64,000 nt of DNA from the NCBI GenBank assembly GCA_902762795.1, contig CACWPM010000015.1, positions 39,639 to 103,638 on the forward strand, written 5' to 3'. Numbering within the stretch: the first letter of the stretch is position 1; each line of letters starts with the position of its first letter. This document shows positions 56,240 to 64,000 of this stretch, one piece after another. The translations under genes and the position numbers were made by a program. The notes beneath the pieces were generated by a model. The model was not told where the DNA came from. It did not search any database and worked only from the letters and a program-made list of their open reading frames with translations. The stretch is from Fibrobacter succinogenes (GTDB lineage Bacteria; Fibrobacterota; Fibrobacteria; Fibrobacterales; Fibrobacteraceae).

Positions 56240-58532
56240 AAGCTTCTTCCATCATGCCGCGGACATGCGGGAGCAGATCATGGCGCGGATCCATAGAATC
56301 GCCTCCGTGAGTTTTCTTGAATTCGACCGTATCTACCGGTTCAAGAATTTTTATATGGACCGGATGATGTTTGGAATCCTTGCGATGCTCCCAAAGCAGG
56401 TCAGAACCTTTTGTTACTATAGGTAATATAATTGCATTGGCCTCGACGGCAAGTCTAAAGCAGCCACTCTTGAAAGCGACCATGCCATCGCGCTTGCTTC
56501 GAGTGCCTTCCGGGAATACGAAGAGTCTCGGCTTCTTACCCGACTGGACAGCCTTCTGGATAATCGCGGCACCACCGCCTTTTTCGCGATCAATAAAAAC
56601 ACAACCGAGTTTGTGCATCCAAAAGTTCAGAATCGGGATACGCTGCAACTGCGTCTTGGCGATAAAGCCAACAGTGCGCTGCAAGGCTAGGAACGCGAGC
56701 GGAATATCCAAGTACGAACGATGGTTGCCCATCACGAATACCGGGCGGGTCCAGTCCACCTTCGCCAGCTGAGCCTGGTCTTCAATCGTTAGGTCGACAC
56801 GCAAGACCTTCATACAATACCGCGAAAACAGTTGAACCTTTTCCTCTAACCAAGGATCCAAGTCTTTGCGGCGGAAAATGTACATAAATGCAATTTTTGC
56901 AATATACCTGAGCATAAATGCAAAAATTCTAGCGGCTGCGTATATTCTAAATAAAATAACCGGCATATCAAGCCCTGTTTTTGAAACTTCCTTGGGCAAA
57001 AAACGAGACCGTTTGAGTTTCGCAAGACGCCCTTTCCAATACCTACGTTTGCAATATAGCAAAACCAGAAAAGATTCTGCCCGCGTGACCCCGACGTAAA
57101 ACAATCGACGTTCCTCGTCAAGCTGCTTTTTGCGTTGTTCACGAGAACCCGTGCACAATCCCGGCGTAAGCCCCTCGGACATTCCCGCATAATAGACTAC
57201 CGCATATTGGAGCCCCTTGGATGCATGAACCGTTTCCACATGGATGCCATCTTCGACAATTTCCCCGCCTTCAAGGTTGAATCCATCTTTCCCTGCGGTA
57301 CGGGGCTCCTCCGGCACAATCGATTCCGAAACAAATGTTCCTGCAATCGGCAAACGAGCATCACGGAGCGCTTCTTCATAGTATAGACGTTGCCTATTAT
57401 AGCGCACAAGGATTGCAAAGTTTTTCCATTGGAGGTCATAGCTTTCGCGAAGCAACTTGATGCTCGTGATGATCTTTTGCATTTCTTCGACGGGATCCTC
57501 GCTCACCCAAATTTCAGGTTCACGGTTTTCCTTGAAAATCGGCGAGCCTCCCGAACCCTTCATATTGCCCGCCCGCAAAACTTTACGCAAGTGGATTGGC
57601 TTGTTTTCGAAAATGCGGTTCGAAAAATGCAAAATATTCGCGACCGAGCGGTAATTCCATTCCAAGCGAATAAGAGAACTTTCCTTGAAGTCGTCACGGA
57701 AACGGTTGATGTTCCCGATATCCGCCCCGCGGAATCCGTAAATAGCCTGGTCGTCATCGCCCACGACAAATAACGATTTACGGTCGCCCAGCAACGCCTT
57801 GACAAGCCGGTATTGCGACGGGTTAATGTCCTGATATTCATCGACGAGAATTTCTGTCCATTGATTTTGAAAAAATGTTCGTGCGTATTCGTGATTTTCG
57901 AGCAAATGAATAGCTTGGTAAATGAGGTCTTCAAAGACTACTTGACCCGATTCCAAAACGCGCTTACGCAAGGGTTCCAGTTTTTTCAAGAGCTTCGCGG
58001 GATGCGCATCCGAAAATAGTTCTTCACGCGAAAAGCGGAATTTTCGTCCGCCCACTTTAGCGAGTTCCTGCATAAAGGACTTGTCCGACGATTCCGTCGG
58101 CACCGGCATTTTCTTGAAACCGACAAGCTCGTACGCGGGGCAAGAACCCGCTGCACTAGCCATCCCGACCTCAGCGGTCATCCCCATTTCAGTCGATGTT
58201 TGCCAATCCTCATCATATTTAACAGGCACTTTCGACTTTAGAATAAACAGCGCAAGCGAATGGAACGTACAGAGCCGCACCCCAGCATTGGGAAACAGTT
58301 TTTGCACGCGATCCCGCATTTCGGCAGCAGCCTTTGCCGTAAACGTAAGCGCAAGAATTTTTTCCGGTTGCACACCGCACAAAATCCGATACTGGATTCG
58401 TTTGGTCAAAACCGAAGTCTTTCCAGAACCAGCCCCGGCCAAGATTAAAAGTTGTCCGTTCTTTTCGTGATCGTGCAGCACAGCCGCACGCTGGTCGGAA
58501 TTCAGCCCGACCAAAAGATTTTCTACATCCAT
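56223..58532 (-). CDS. Fusion of a UvrD/Rep-type helicase and a PlsC-type acyltransferase
   Basis: This single 769-residue frame encodes two enzymes. Residues 1-515 are a superfamily 1 helicase: Walker A GAGSGKT (33-39), FTAKAA, DEYQD (231-235), GDDDQAIYGFRGAD (258-271), WNYRS, VHASKGLQ (435-442) and FYVGVTRA (478-485). It is shorter than UvrD, mainly in domain 2B. Residues 520-555 are hydrophobic. Residues 565-769 are a 1-acylglycerol-3-phosphate acyltransferase with NHRSYLD (HX4D, His604-Asp609) and FPEGTR (673-678). DNA unwinding and phospholipid synthesis are not known partners. There is no stop or frameshift between them, but an internal start at Met523 (after AAACAGGG) could also give a separate PlsC. 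Confidence 0.85.
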   Translation of the reverse strand: MDVENLLVGLNSDQRAAVLHDHEKNGQLLILAGAGSGKTSVLTKRIQYRILCGVQPEKILALTFTAKAAAEMRDRVQKLFPNAGVRLCTFHSLALFILKSKVPVKYDEDWQTSTEMGMTAEVGMASAAGSCPAYELVGFKKMPVPTESSDKSFMQELAKVGGRKFRFSREELFSDAHPAKLLKKLEPLRKRVLESGQVVFEDLIYQAIHLLENHEYARTFFQNQWTEILVDEYQDINPSQYRLVKALLGDRKSLFVVGDDDQAIYGFRGADIGNINRFRDDFKESSLIRLEWNYRSVANILHFSNRIFENKPIHLRKVLRAGNMKGSGGSPIFKENREPEIWVSEDPVEEMQKIITSIKLLRESYDLQWKNFAILVRYNRQRLYYEEALRDARLPIAGTFVSESIVPEEPRTAGKDGFNLEGGEIVEDGIHVETVHASKGLQYAVVYYAGMSEGLTPGLCTGSREQRKKQLDEERRLFYVGVTRAESFLVLLYCKRRYWKGRLAKLKRSRFLPKEVSKTGLDMPVILFRIYAAARIFAFMLRYIAKIAFMYIFRRKDLDPWLEEKVQLFSRYCMKVLRVDLTIEDQAQLAKVDWTRPVFVMGNHRSYLDIPLAFLALQRTVGFIAKTQLQRIPILNFWMHKLGCVFIDREKGGGAAIIQKAVQSGKKPRLFVFPEGTRSKRDGMVAFKSGCFRLAVEANAIILPIVTKGSDLLWEHRKDSKHHPVHIKILEPVDTVEFKKTHGGDSMDPRHDLLPHVRGMMEEAYDRRL

Positions 58533-58600
58533 GTTTTTTGCGCCTCTTAAGCGCGAGGTTCATATAGCAAAGGATATAGACAACGGATATAAAAAATTAT

Positions 58601-58642
58601 GGATCCCGTTGCATCGGCCTCACGGTCTTGCTCCAGGATGAC
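58601..58642 (-). repeat. GTCATCC...GGATCC repeat
   Basis: The ends match the dispersed family: AGTCATCCTGGAGCAAG on one side and GGGATCC on the other on the minus strand. It overlaps the end of the adjacent gene's frame. Confidence 0.5.
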
Positions 58643-59642
58643 TATTCGCGGGTTCTACCGGCGCAGGCTTCTGCCCCACCAAAAATGCAACCGCGCCAAA
58701 CAAGCTCAAAATCAAACTTACAAAATAAGCAAGCAACTGGATTACGACAGATTCAAGCCCAGGCACGCCCGCACGCGCAAAAAGCGACTGAGCCAAGAAT
58801 TCACGCGGACCAAAACCGCCTATCGAAATCGGAAGCGCACTCACAATAGCGACAAGCGGGATGTAATAGAAATACCACGACATCGAGAGGGTCACGCCAA
58901 CCGCAATTCCGCAGAAGAAATGCACAAAAATGCGAAGCGACTGAGTGACCGTCGAAAGGCAAATAATGTTCACCCAAAGCTTCTTGGAGCGGAACTTTTG
59001 GAAGCGGTCGAACATGCGGAGAAGTCTCGTCTCTATTTTTTCCGGCAAAAACTTCCCTGCCATGCGACAGAAAAATTTGCCAATGCGACGGCTCAAAAGT
59101 CCGGCAAACATCACGCAGAAACCCATGAAAATCCAAACGGAAGGCCATATAAATGCACGTTGTTCAGAATCGTATACAAAGAACAAGGCACCGACCGCAA
59201 GAGCAAACAACGTAATAAAGAAAAGTCCGAACAGGCGGTCGAACACCGTTGCCGTGAAACCAGCACCGACCGAATCTTGCCCGCCCTGCATACGGATGTC
59301 ATAGACCTTTTTCACATCACCGCCAACGTTCCCCGGCATAAAGTTATTGAAGAACAACCCGACGTGATAAAGCTTGAGGAGACGGCCGTACTTCATGCGA
59401 ACGCCCTGTTTTTCAAGCAACAGTTTCCACTGGTAGCAAGCGGTAAAGTTCGAAACCGCAAGGCATAGCAATGCAAGGAAAAGCGGGATAACACTATCGT
59501 TTTTAAACAGCCTATACAGGTCGCCCACATCCCATTCCGGGTCATTCACGATGTTACAATAAACAAAATAAGCAGGAACAAGCGTTACCACTAGTTTTAA
59601 GCAAAAAACAATTAACGACTTGAACTTCGGATTCAACTTCAT
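58620..59642 (-). CDS. Flippase-like membrane protein (UPF0104 family), second copy
   Basis: This 340-residue membrane protein has the same family pattern as 50362: NNFMPGNVGGDVKKVYDIR and ALPISIGGFGPREF, with about eight membrane segments. Its ATG overlaps the stop of the glycosyltransferase upstream by 4 bp. In this operon it may move the lipid-linked product made by the glycosyltransferase. The last residues run into a GTCATCC repeat, so the C-terminal tail (after LVGQKPAPVEPAN) is probably repeat-derived. Confidence 0.8.
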   Translation of the reverse strand: MKLNPKFKSLIVFCLKLVVTLVPAYFVYCNIVNDPEWDVGDLYRLFKNDSVIPLFLALLCLAVSNFTACYQWKLLLEKQGVRMKYGRLLKLYHVGLFFNNFMPGNVGGDVKKVYDIRMQGGQDSVGAGFTATVFDRLFGLFFITLFALAVGALFFVYDSEQRAFIWPSVWIFMGFCVMFAGLLSRRIGKFFCRMAGKFLPEKIETRLLRMFDRFQKFRSKKLWVNIICLSTVTQSLRIFVHFFCGIAVGVTLSMSWYFYYIPLVAIVSALPISIGGFGPREFLAQSLFARAGVPGLESVVIQLLAYFVSLILSLFGAVAFLVGQKPAPVEPANSHPGARP

Positions 59643-60808
59643 TTTCGAACGTTCCCCTCAACAGTACGTTCTAATAAATATAGAGTTTCGCAAGCAGACT
59701 TTTCCCAGCTGAACGATTCGGCGTAGCGTTTTGCCGCAAGACCAAGAGTCTTGCGCAATTGATTATCGCCATAAATCTTTTCCATTGCATTTGCGCATGC
59801 GGCCGCATCTCCCGACGGAAACAGAATTCCCGTCTCGCCATCACGGACGCTATCGCAGAGTCCCGGCACATCGGATGCAATCGTTGTCTTGCAAAGCTGA
59901 GCCGCTTCCATCACGGTAAGGCCCCAGCCCTCCTTATAGCTTGTCTGCAGCAATGCGAGCGATGACGAAAGCAGCTCGTACTTGCGAGCGGCAGAAACAT
60001 AGCCCGTCAATTCCACTTTGCCGTCTAGTCCATGCGCTTTAATCCACGACGGGAGCTTTTTCAAAAGCGGACCGTCGCCAACGACATACAGCTTGACTTC
60101 GGGGTGCAACTTCGAAAATTTTTCAAATGCTTCCAGTGCCGTCCAAATACCCTTGTAACGGTGCACACGCGAAAGCCAGATGAAACAAGGTTCCGCGACA
60201 TCCGATTCACGAGAGTCCGCAGCGTTTTCACAAGATTCCGCGCCCCTCGTCGCAATGTTCGCACCACCCGGGACATTCGGCTTTTCGGACCCATTGTAAA
60301 TTACGGTAATGCGGCTTTCATCCACGCCAATTTCCGCAAGTTCCTTCTTGGTACTCGGACTCACCACGATAAACGGCTGCGTGCGATAAAAGAACGGAAT
60401 AATCCGCTCAAAGAACCAAACTCCAAACGCGACCGGGAAAAACGCCTCTGCAAAAATCGACCCCCGCCACAAGTGATGCATCTGCACCAGGAGCGGCTTG
60501 CGGACGAACCAGTGGGCAAAGACCGGTAACTTGTTCAAATCTTCGACAACAACGTCAAAGTTGAATTCGCGGTCCAGCTTTTTCAGATTCAGCGCCACCG
60601 TGAATTGGAACATCAAGTCGCCACCCTTGCGGACGACCTGAATTCCATCGACAACCTCACGTTCCTTAGCGCCCGGAAATGTCGTCGTAAACAGAACCAC
60701 CGTGTGGCCCATTTCTACAATCTTTCCGAAAATGCGATGCAAATGCTTTTCGGCCCCACCGGCAGCCGGATGCATGCGATCCCGATAATTTACGACGAGA
60801 ATTTTCAA
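59639..60808 (-). CDS. Glycosyltransferase, GT4-type
   Basis: This 389-residue GT-B enzyme starts with KILVVNYRDRMHPAAGGAEKHLHRI, the acceptor-side Gly-rich loop. The donor-side region is YVVGDGPLL and TSYKEGWGLTVMEAAQ. It starts at TTG and lies 8 bp after the methyltransferase gene and 4 bp into the flippase-like gene. The three act together on a lipid-linked or surface glycan. Confidence 0.88.
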   Translation of the reverse strand: MKILVVNYRDRMHPAAGGAEKHLHRIFGKIVEMGHTVVLFTTTFPGAKEREVVDGIQVVRKGGDLMFQFTVALNLKKLDREFNFDVVVEDLNKLPVFAHWFVRKPLLVQMHHLWRGSIFAEAFFPVAFGVWFFERIIPFFYRTQPFIVVSPSTKKELAEIGVDESRITVIYNGSEKPNVPGGANIATRGAESCENAADSRESDVAEPCFIWLSRVHRYKGIWTALEAFEKFSKLHPEVKLYVVGDGPLLKKLPSWIKAHGLDGKVELTGYVSAARKYELLSSSLALLQTSYKEGWGLTVMEAAQLCKTTIASDVPGLCDSVRDGETGILFPSGDAAACANAMEKIYGDNQLRKTLGLAAKRYAESFSWEKSACETLYLLERTVEGNVRK

Positions 60809-60816
60809 GCGACTAC

Positions 60817-61593
60817 CTAAGGTTTACGGCCAATCACACCTATGCAAAGCTGCGTGTAATGCATCACCGGCACAGACTGGAGAGAATCCAAAATCTTGTC
60901 CTTAATCTTCTGGTAAGCCGTTCCGTCCAGCGGATACTTCGGGAGCTCAATACCGAACTTGAAGCAAAGCTCGCGCAGAATGCGGTAGTAAAGGTTCGGG
61001 CGCATCCAGTCGCCATAAGCGTAAACGCATTCAAAGCCAGCATCGCGCATGAGTTGCTTGAGTTGCCCCATCGTGAACTGTTTTTCCCAACCGGCAAACC
61101 ACTTATCGAGCGCAATCAAGATATGCTTGATAACCGTGTACGGGTGAACGGTCTGCGGAACGTCACAAAGACAGCAACCGCCGTGCTTGACAATGCGGAA
61201 ATTCTCTTGCAAGAGCGGCAGCGAATCCTTGAAATGCTCAGCCAACCCCTGGTGGAACACCAAGTCAAAAGTGTTGTCCGGGAACGGAGACTTGAACGCA
61301 TCGCCACGCACCAGGTGCAAATTTTTGAGTCCTTCGCTCTCGCGGAGCGAATTGACAATTTTCAAGCTGTTGTCGGCAAAATCCAGCACATAGACATCAG
61401 CCCCCAGACGAGCGAGTTCAGCGCTGTCGCGGCCGGTACCTGCGCCGACCTCCAAAACCTTCAAGCCTTCGAGCTTAAAATTCTTCTTAATAGCTTCTAT
61501 AATAGACGGCGAAGACGGATAGACCTTGTCCATGTCGTTCTTACGCTGCCAAAAACGGTTCCATACGGATTGATCAGGCTCTTTTATTGACAT
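60817..61593 (-). CDS. Class I SAM-dependent methyltransferase
   Basis: This 258-residue protein has the SAM-binding motif LEVGAGTGRDSAELAR (about 45-60), the acidic end of strand 2 (VLDFAD) and a post-motif VFHQGLAEHF. It is typical of small-molecule or glycan methyltransferases. It is first in the operon with the GT4 and flippase-like genes, so a sugar or lipid-linked substrate is likely. A TATATT box lies 9 nt before the ATG, with no Shine-Dalgarno. Confidence 0.8.
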   Translation of the reverse strand: MSIKEPDQSVWNRFWQRKNDMDKVYPSSPSIIEAIKKNFKLEGLKVLEVGAGTGRDSAELARLGADVYVLDFADNSLKIVNSLRESEGLKNLHLVRGDAFKSPFPDNTFDLVFHQGLAEHFKDSLPLLQENFRIVKHGGCCLCDVPQTVHPYTVIKHILIALDKWFAGWEKQFTMGQLKQLMRDAGFECVYAYGDWMRPNLYYRILRELCFKFGIELPKYPLDGTAYQKIKDKILDSLQSVPVMHYTQLCIGVIGRKP

Positions 61594-61615
61594 AACGGGG
61601 ATAATATATGAAAAT

Positions 61616-61701
61616 TTGGTAGTAGGAAGTAGGAAGTAGGAAGTTAGAAGTAGGCAGTAAGCGGTGGTTAGTGGTTGGTGGTTAGTGATTAGTGGTTAGG
61701 A
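61616..61701. repeat. Seven-base-period array
   Basis: Units AGTAGGA (x3), AGTTAGA, AGTAGGC, AGTAAGC, then GGTGGTT/AGTGGTT units, all at 7-bp steps. It lies between two genes and is not coding. Confidence 0.85.
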
Positions 61702-61795
61702 TTTGTCATGCCAGCAACTTTGTCATGCCCGCCATCCTCGCCCCCGTCATCCTCGAAGCTTGTCATTCTCGACCGGAGGGAGGGAAACCATCATT
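61701..61795 (+). repeat. Degenerate GTCATCC/GTCATGCC repeat cluster
   Basis: GTCATGCC, GTCATCCTCG and GTCATTCTCG occur in series. The remaining gap to 62219 has a hairpin at 61977-62001 (CTATGTTCAT with ATGAACACATAG) but no supportable gene. Confidence 0.5.
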
Positions 61796-62219
61796 TCTTG
61801 GATTGCACTTGCGTAGGGGAACCATTATTTCTCGTATATTCGTTTGGGAGGGAAACCATACGAAAGTTATTGGCAGAAGGATCCGGTAAAGTTTCAAGTT
61901 AGAAGTACGGGAAAAACGTATTGCAAAATGAAACATCATCCTCTTACTCGCCTGTCGGCAGACAGGGAAGAAAATTCTCTATGTTCATAATGAACACATA
62001 GACAACGCACCCTTTACATTTCCTTCCTACTTTCGACCATCTACGATGACAATCTTTCAAAGCACAACGATCAGTGTTGTCACTTTTCGAAGAATTTGTT
62101 ATATTTTTACGACATTTTTCATGAAATCAAACAGTTAAGCCGAGGCCAACATTGATTTAAAACATCAAAAAAGCTCCATTTGAGTCCATTTTGTAAAAAA
62201 TTTGGAAAATTTTACACAA

Positions 62220-62236
62220 TTGGCACGCAACTTGCT
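62220..62236 (+). promoter_or_regulatory. Sigma-54-type (-24/-12) promoter of the sigma-factor gene
   Basis: TTGGCACGCAACTTGCT fits TGGCACG-N4-TTGCW with GG and GC exactly 10 bp apart. RNA would start about 25 nt before the ATG, just ahead of an AAGG leader. Confidence 0.65.
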
Positions 62237-62271
62237 TTAAAAAAGCGATATTATAAGGGCAAGGTTTTAAA

Positions 62272-63084
62272 ATGCATATTGATTCTACCGATACCACTCT
62301 CAAAAGATACCTAGAAGATATCCGTCGTACCGCACCCCTCTCCCGCGAAGAAGAACAGATACTTTTCCAAAAAGCTAAAGAAGGCGATAAAATCGCCCGT
62401 AAAAAACTCATTTCTGCAAACATGCGTTTCGTGCTCAAGGTCGCCATCCAGTACCGTGGCTGTCCGATTCCGCTGCCGGACTTGGTCAGCGAAGGCGCTA
62501 TGGGCCTCGTCCGCGCTATCGAATCCTTCGAACATACCCGTGGTCTTAAATTCATCAGCTACGGCGTTTGGTGGATCAAGGCATACATCACTCGTGCAAT
62601 CAACGAACAGGGCAACCTTATCCGTCTGCCGGCAAACCAGCACCTCCGCGTGCGCAAGGCTTTGCACGAGCAGTCCCGCGGTAAGGAAATCAACGAAGAA
62701 ATCCGTGAATTGATCCAGATCGGTCAGCGCGGCGTTTCGTTCGACAGCCCGCTCAAGGCAGACTCCAAGGCAACTTACGCCGAAGTCCTCCCGGACAGTG
62801 GCGCTTCGAACCCGGAAGCCGATTCCGAAATCCAGAGCGTCGAAGCTTTGGCCCGCGACCTCATGGAACAGCTCCCGGAACGCGAAGCTCGAGTCATCAC
62901 CGGCATTTTCGGCATCAACCAGGAAGCTCCGCAGACACTGCGCGAAGTGGGCGAATCCATGAACATTTCCCACGAACGTGTGCGTCAGTTGCGCGACCAG
63001 GCTCTCCGCCGTATCCGCAAGTACAACAGCAAGGACTTCTTGCAAGAAAAGAAGGACGCATTCCTCGCTGCGATCAATAAGTAG
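62272..63084 (+). CDS. rpoD: RNA polymerase sigma-70 factor, primary type (RpoD/SigA-like)
   Basis: This 270-residue sigma factor lacks region 1.1 but has region 1.2 (LKRYLEDIRRTAPLSREEE), region 2 (ANMRFVLKVAIQYRG, FISYGVWWIKAYITRAI), region 3 and region 4 with the helix-turn-helix LREVGESMNISHERVRQL. The short form equals the primary sigma of the related Bacteroidota. The last codons ATC AAT AAG TAG are repeated as ATC AAC AAG TAG in each unit of the downstream array. It may be a group 2 sigma, given the sigma-54-like promoter. Confidence 0.93.
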   Translation: MHIDSTDTTLKRYLEDIRRTAPLSREEEQILFQKAKEGDKIARKKLISANMRFVLKVAIQYRGCPIPLPDLVSEGAMGLVRAIESFEHTRGLKFISYGVWWIKAYITRAINEQGNLIRLPANQHLRVRKALHEQSRGKEINEEIRELIQIGQRGVSFDSPLKADSKATYAEVLPDSGASNPEADSEIQSVEALARDLMEQLPEREARVITGIFGINQEAPQTLREVGESMNISHERVRQLRDQALRRIRKYNSKDFLQEKKDAFLAAINK

Positions 63085-63685
63085 CAAGCCGAGAGTCGCG
63101 CGCAAACCGAAGGCTTGCGCATGACCGAGGCGAAGCACTTATGTATGCGAAGCATCAACAAGCAGCAAGCCGAGAGTCGCGCGCAAACCGAAGGCTTGCG
63201 CATGACCGAGGCGAAGCGCTTATGTATGCGAAGCATCAACAAGTAGCAAGCCGAGAGTCGCGCGCAAACCGAAGGCTTGCGCATGACCGAGGCGAAGCGC
63301 TTATGTATGCGAAGCATCAACAAGCAGCGAGCCGAGAGTCGCGCGCAAACCGAAGGCTTGCGCATAACCGAGGCGAAGCACTTATGTATGCAAAGCATCA
63401 ACAAGTAGCAAGTCGAGAGTCGCGACCATGTTTACATGGTCATAACCGAGGCGAAGCACTTATGTATGCAAAGCATCAACAAGTAGCAAGTCGAGAGTCG
63501 CGACCATGTTTACATGGTCATAACCGAGGCGAAGCGCTTATGTATGCGAAGCATCAACAAGTAGCGAGCCGAGAGTCGCGCGCAAACCGAAGGCTTGCGC
63601 ATGACCGAGGCGAAGCACTTATGTATGCAAAGCATCAACAAGTAGCAAGTCGAGAGTCGCGCGCAAACCAAAAACAAACTTGCCA
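63070..63685 (+). repeat. Tandem array of about 7.5 T-core-T'-GNA-T elements after rpoD (copy i)
   Basis: Cores start at 63088, 63169, 63250, 63331, 63412, 63490, 63568 and 63649 (truncated), giving 78- or 81-bp periods. Each unit reads SCGAGAGTCGCG - inner hairpin - CATRACCGAGG - GCACTTATGTATGC - GAA - GCATCAACAAGTAGC. Units 5 and 6 have GACCATG-TTTA-CATGGTC as inner hairpin instead of the GCGCAA...TTGCGC stem of the others. Every unit ends in a copy of the rpoD end (ATC AAC AAG, then TAG or CAG). The array lies between the rpoD stop and its terminator, so it is transcribed as a long structured 3' UTR. Confidence 0.9.
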
Positions 63686-63717
63686 TGCCCCGCTCCGACG
63701 GGGCATCCCCTTTTTAA
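63684..63717 (+). terminator. Terminator after the array
   Basis: ATGCCCC and GGGGCAT pair and are followed by CCCCTTTTT. Confidence 0.65.
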
Positions 63718-63728
63718 CAACTATTTAT

Positions 63729-63756
63729 AGCCCTCGACTGATTCGAGGGTATTTTT
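63729..63756 (+). terminator. Second terminator
   Basis: CCCTCGA and TTCGAGGG pair and are followed by TATTTTTG. It is nearly the same as the thrC terminator. Confidence 0.65.
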
Positions 63757-63922
63757 GCAGACGGTTGTTTGCAGAACAACCTGCTACTCGGTCATGTCAA
63801 CCCAAGCAAGCTTGGTTGCCGCGACGCTCGTGCAAACAATTATTTGTAGAACAACCTGCTACTCGGTCATGTCAACCCAAGCAAGCTTGGTTGCCGCGAC
63901 GCTCGTGCAAACGGTTGTTTGC
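63756..63922 (-). repeat. Two tandem T-core-T'-GNA-T elements (copy j)
   Basis: On the minus strand two units at 75-bp period share CACGAGCGTCGCG ... CATGACCGAGTA around CAACCAAG-CTTG-CTTGGGTTG. Three copies of a local sequence (AACAACCGTTTGC or close) bracket the two cores, each facing an inverted copy (GCAGGTTGTT). They face the array after rpoD in the opposite orientation. From 63923 to the window end I see nothing that can be called. Confidence 0.75.
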
Positions 63923-64000
63923 AAAATGAACGCTCTGCAAAACGGCCTCTTGTTTTTCTTGAACTTGTTTGTTAGATTATAGTTAACGGTTCTGATGAGC

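Noticed and set aside
63085..63685. Possible CRISPR array
   Set aside because: The units are wholly repeated without unique spacers, and no cas genes are present.
63141..63929. A 262-codon frame across the tandem array
   Set aside because: It exists only because the 78- and 81-bp units are multiples of three. The peptide is the repeat translated, with no conserved start site, and the array shows DNA pairing constraints instead.

Overview
The window looks like a chromosome segment of a Fibrobacter (phylum Fibrobacterota). The reasons are housekeeping genes of mid GC content, secreted proteins and lipoproteins with Ser-rich linkers, a short primary-type sigma factor without region 1.1, and many surface-polysaccharide genes. 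No rRNA, tRNA, CRISPR array, transposase or prophage was recognised.

Layout. 1-4 kb: a large secreted metalloprotease-like protein with a beta-barrel tail. 4-9 kb: an accessory island holding a broken ORF6N gene, a truncated secreted-protein gene, an AT-rich single-chain restriction-modification enzyme and a two-gene DUF4160 (toxin-antitoxin-like) module. 9-12 kb: valS with a duplicated 3' end. 12.6-20.6 kb: a duplicated-domain lipoprotein, purF and four tandem paralogues of a secreted protein, one frameshifted. 20.8-26.2 kb: a glycan cluster of four glycosyltransferases and a flippase. 26.3-30.4 kb: a UbiD decarboxylase operon ending in a secreted metalloprotease-like protein. 30.5-36.1 kb: an operon of lipoprotein, outer-membrane protein, DUF4912 protein and GH57 branching enzyme. 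36.4-46.5 kb: thrC, an unknown gene, mutL, lpxB and dnaE. 47-54.6 kb: a glycosyltransferase, a lectin-domain lipoprotein, a flippase-like membrane protein, a lipoprotein and a barrel protein. 54.7-61.6 kb: an unknown gene, murI, a helicase-PlsC fusion, and an operon of methyltransferase, glycosyltransferase and flippase-like protein. 62.2-64 kb: a sigma factor followed by a tandem repeat array.

The most interesting signal is a dispersed structured DNA element of about 75-105 bp, present at about ten places and in roughly 18 whole or partial copies. Each copy has a conserved split core (GGCGAGNGTCGCG ... CATGACCGAGCC) around a hairpin whose stem differs between copies but stays base-paired, usually with a CTTG or TTTA loop. 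The core is bracketed by locus-specific sequence in the order T - core - T' - GNA - T, where T is local (often gene) sequence, T' is its imperfect inverted copy, and the last two form a hairpin with a GCGAAGC-type tip. Element copies sit next to duplicated gene ends: 36 codons of valS repeated downstream with mostly synonymous changes, and the last codons of the sigma-factor gene repeated in every unit of an 81-bp tandem array. Another copy interrupts the ORF6N gene. This behaves like an undescribed mobile or target-templated repeat family.

Other points: many genes carry a TAWATT or TATTAT box ending 6-9 nt before the start codon and no Shine-Dalgarno sequence, suggesting leaderless mRNAs. 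The sigma gene is preceded by a perfect sigma-54 type -24/-12 sequence. Intergenic gaps contain 7-bp-period arrays and GTCAT/GGATCC-anchored hairpin repeats.
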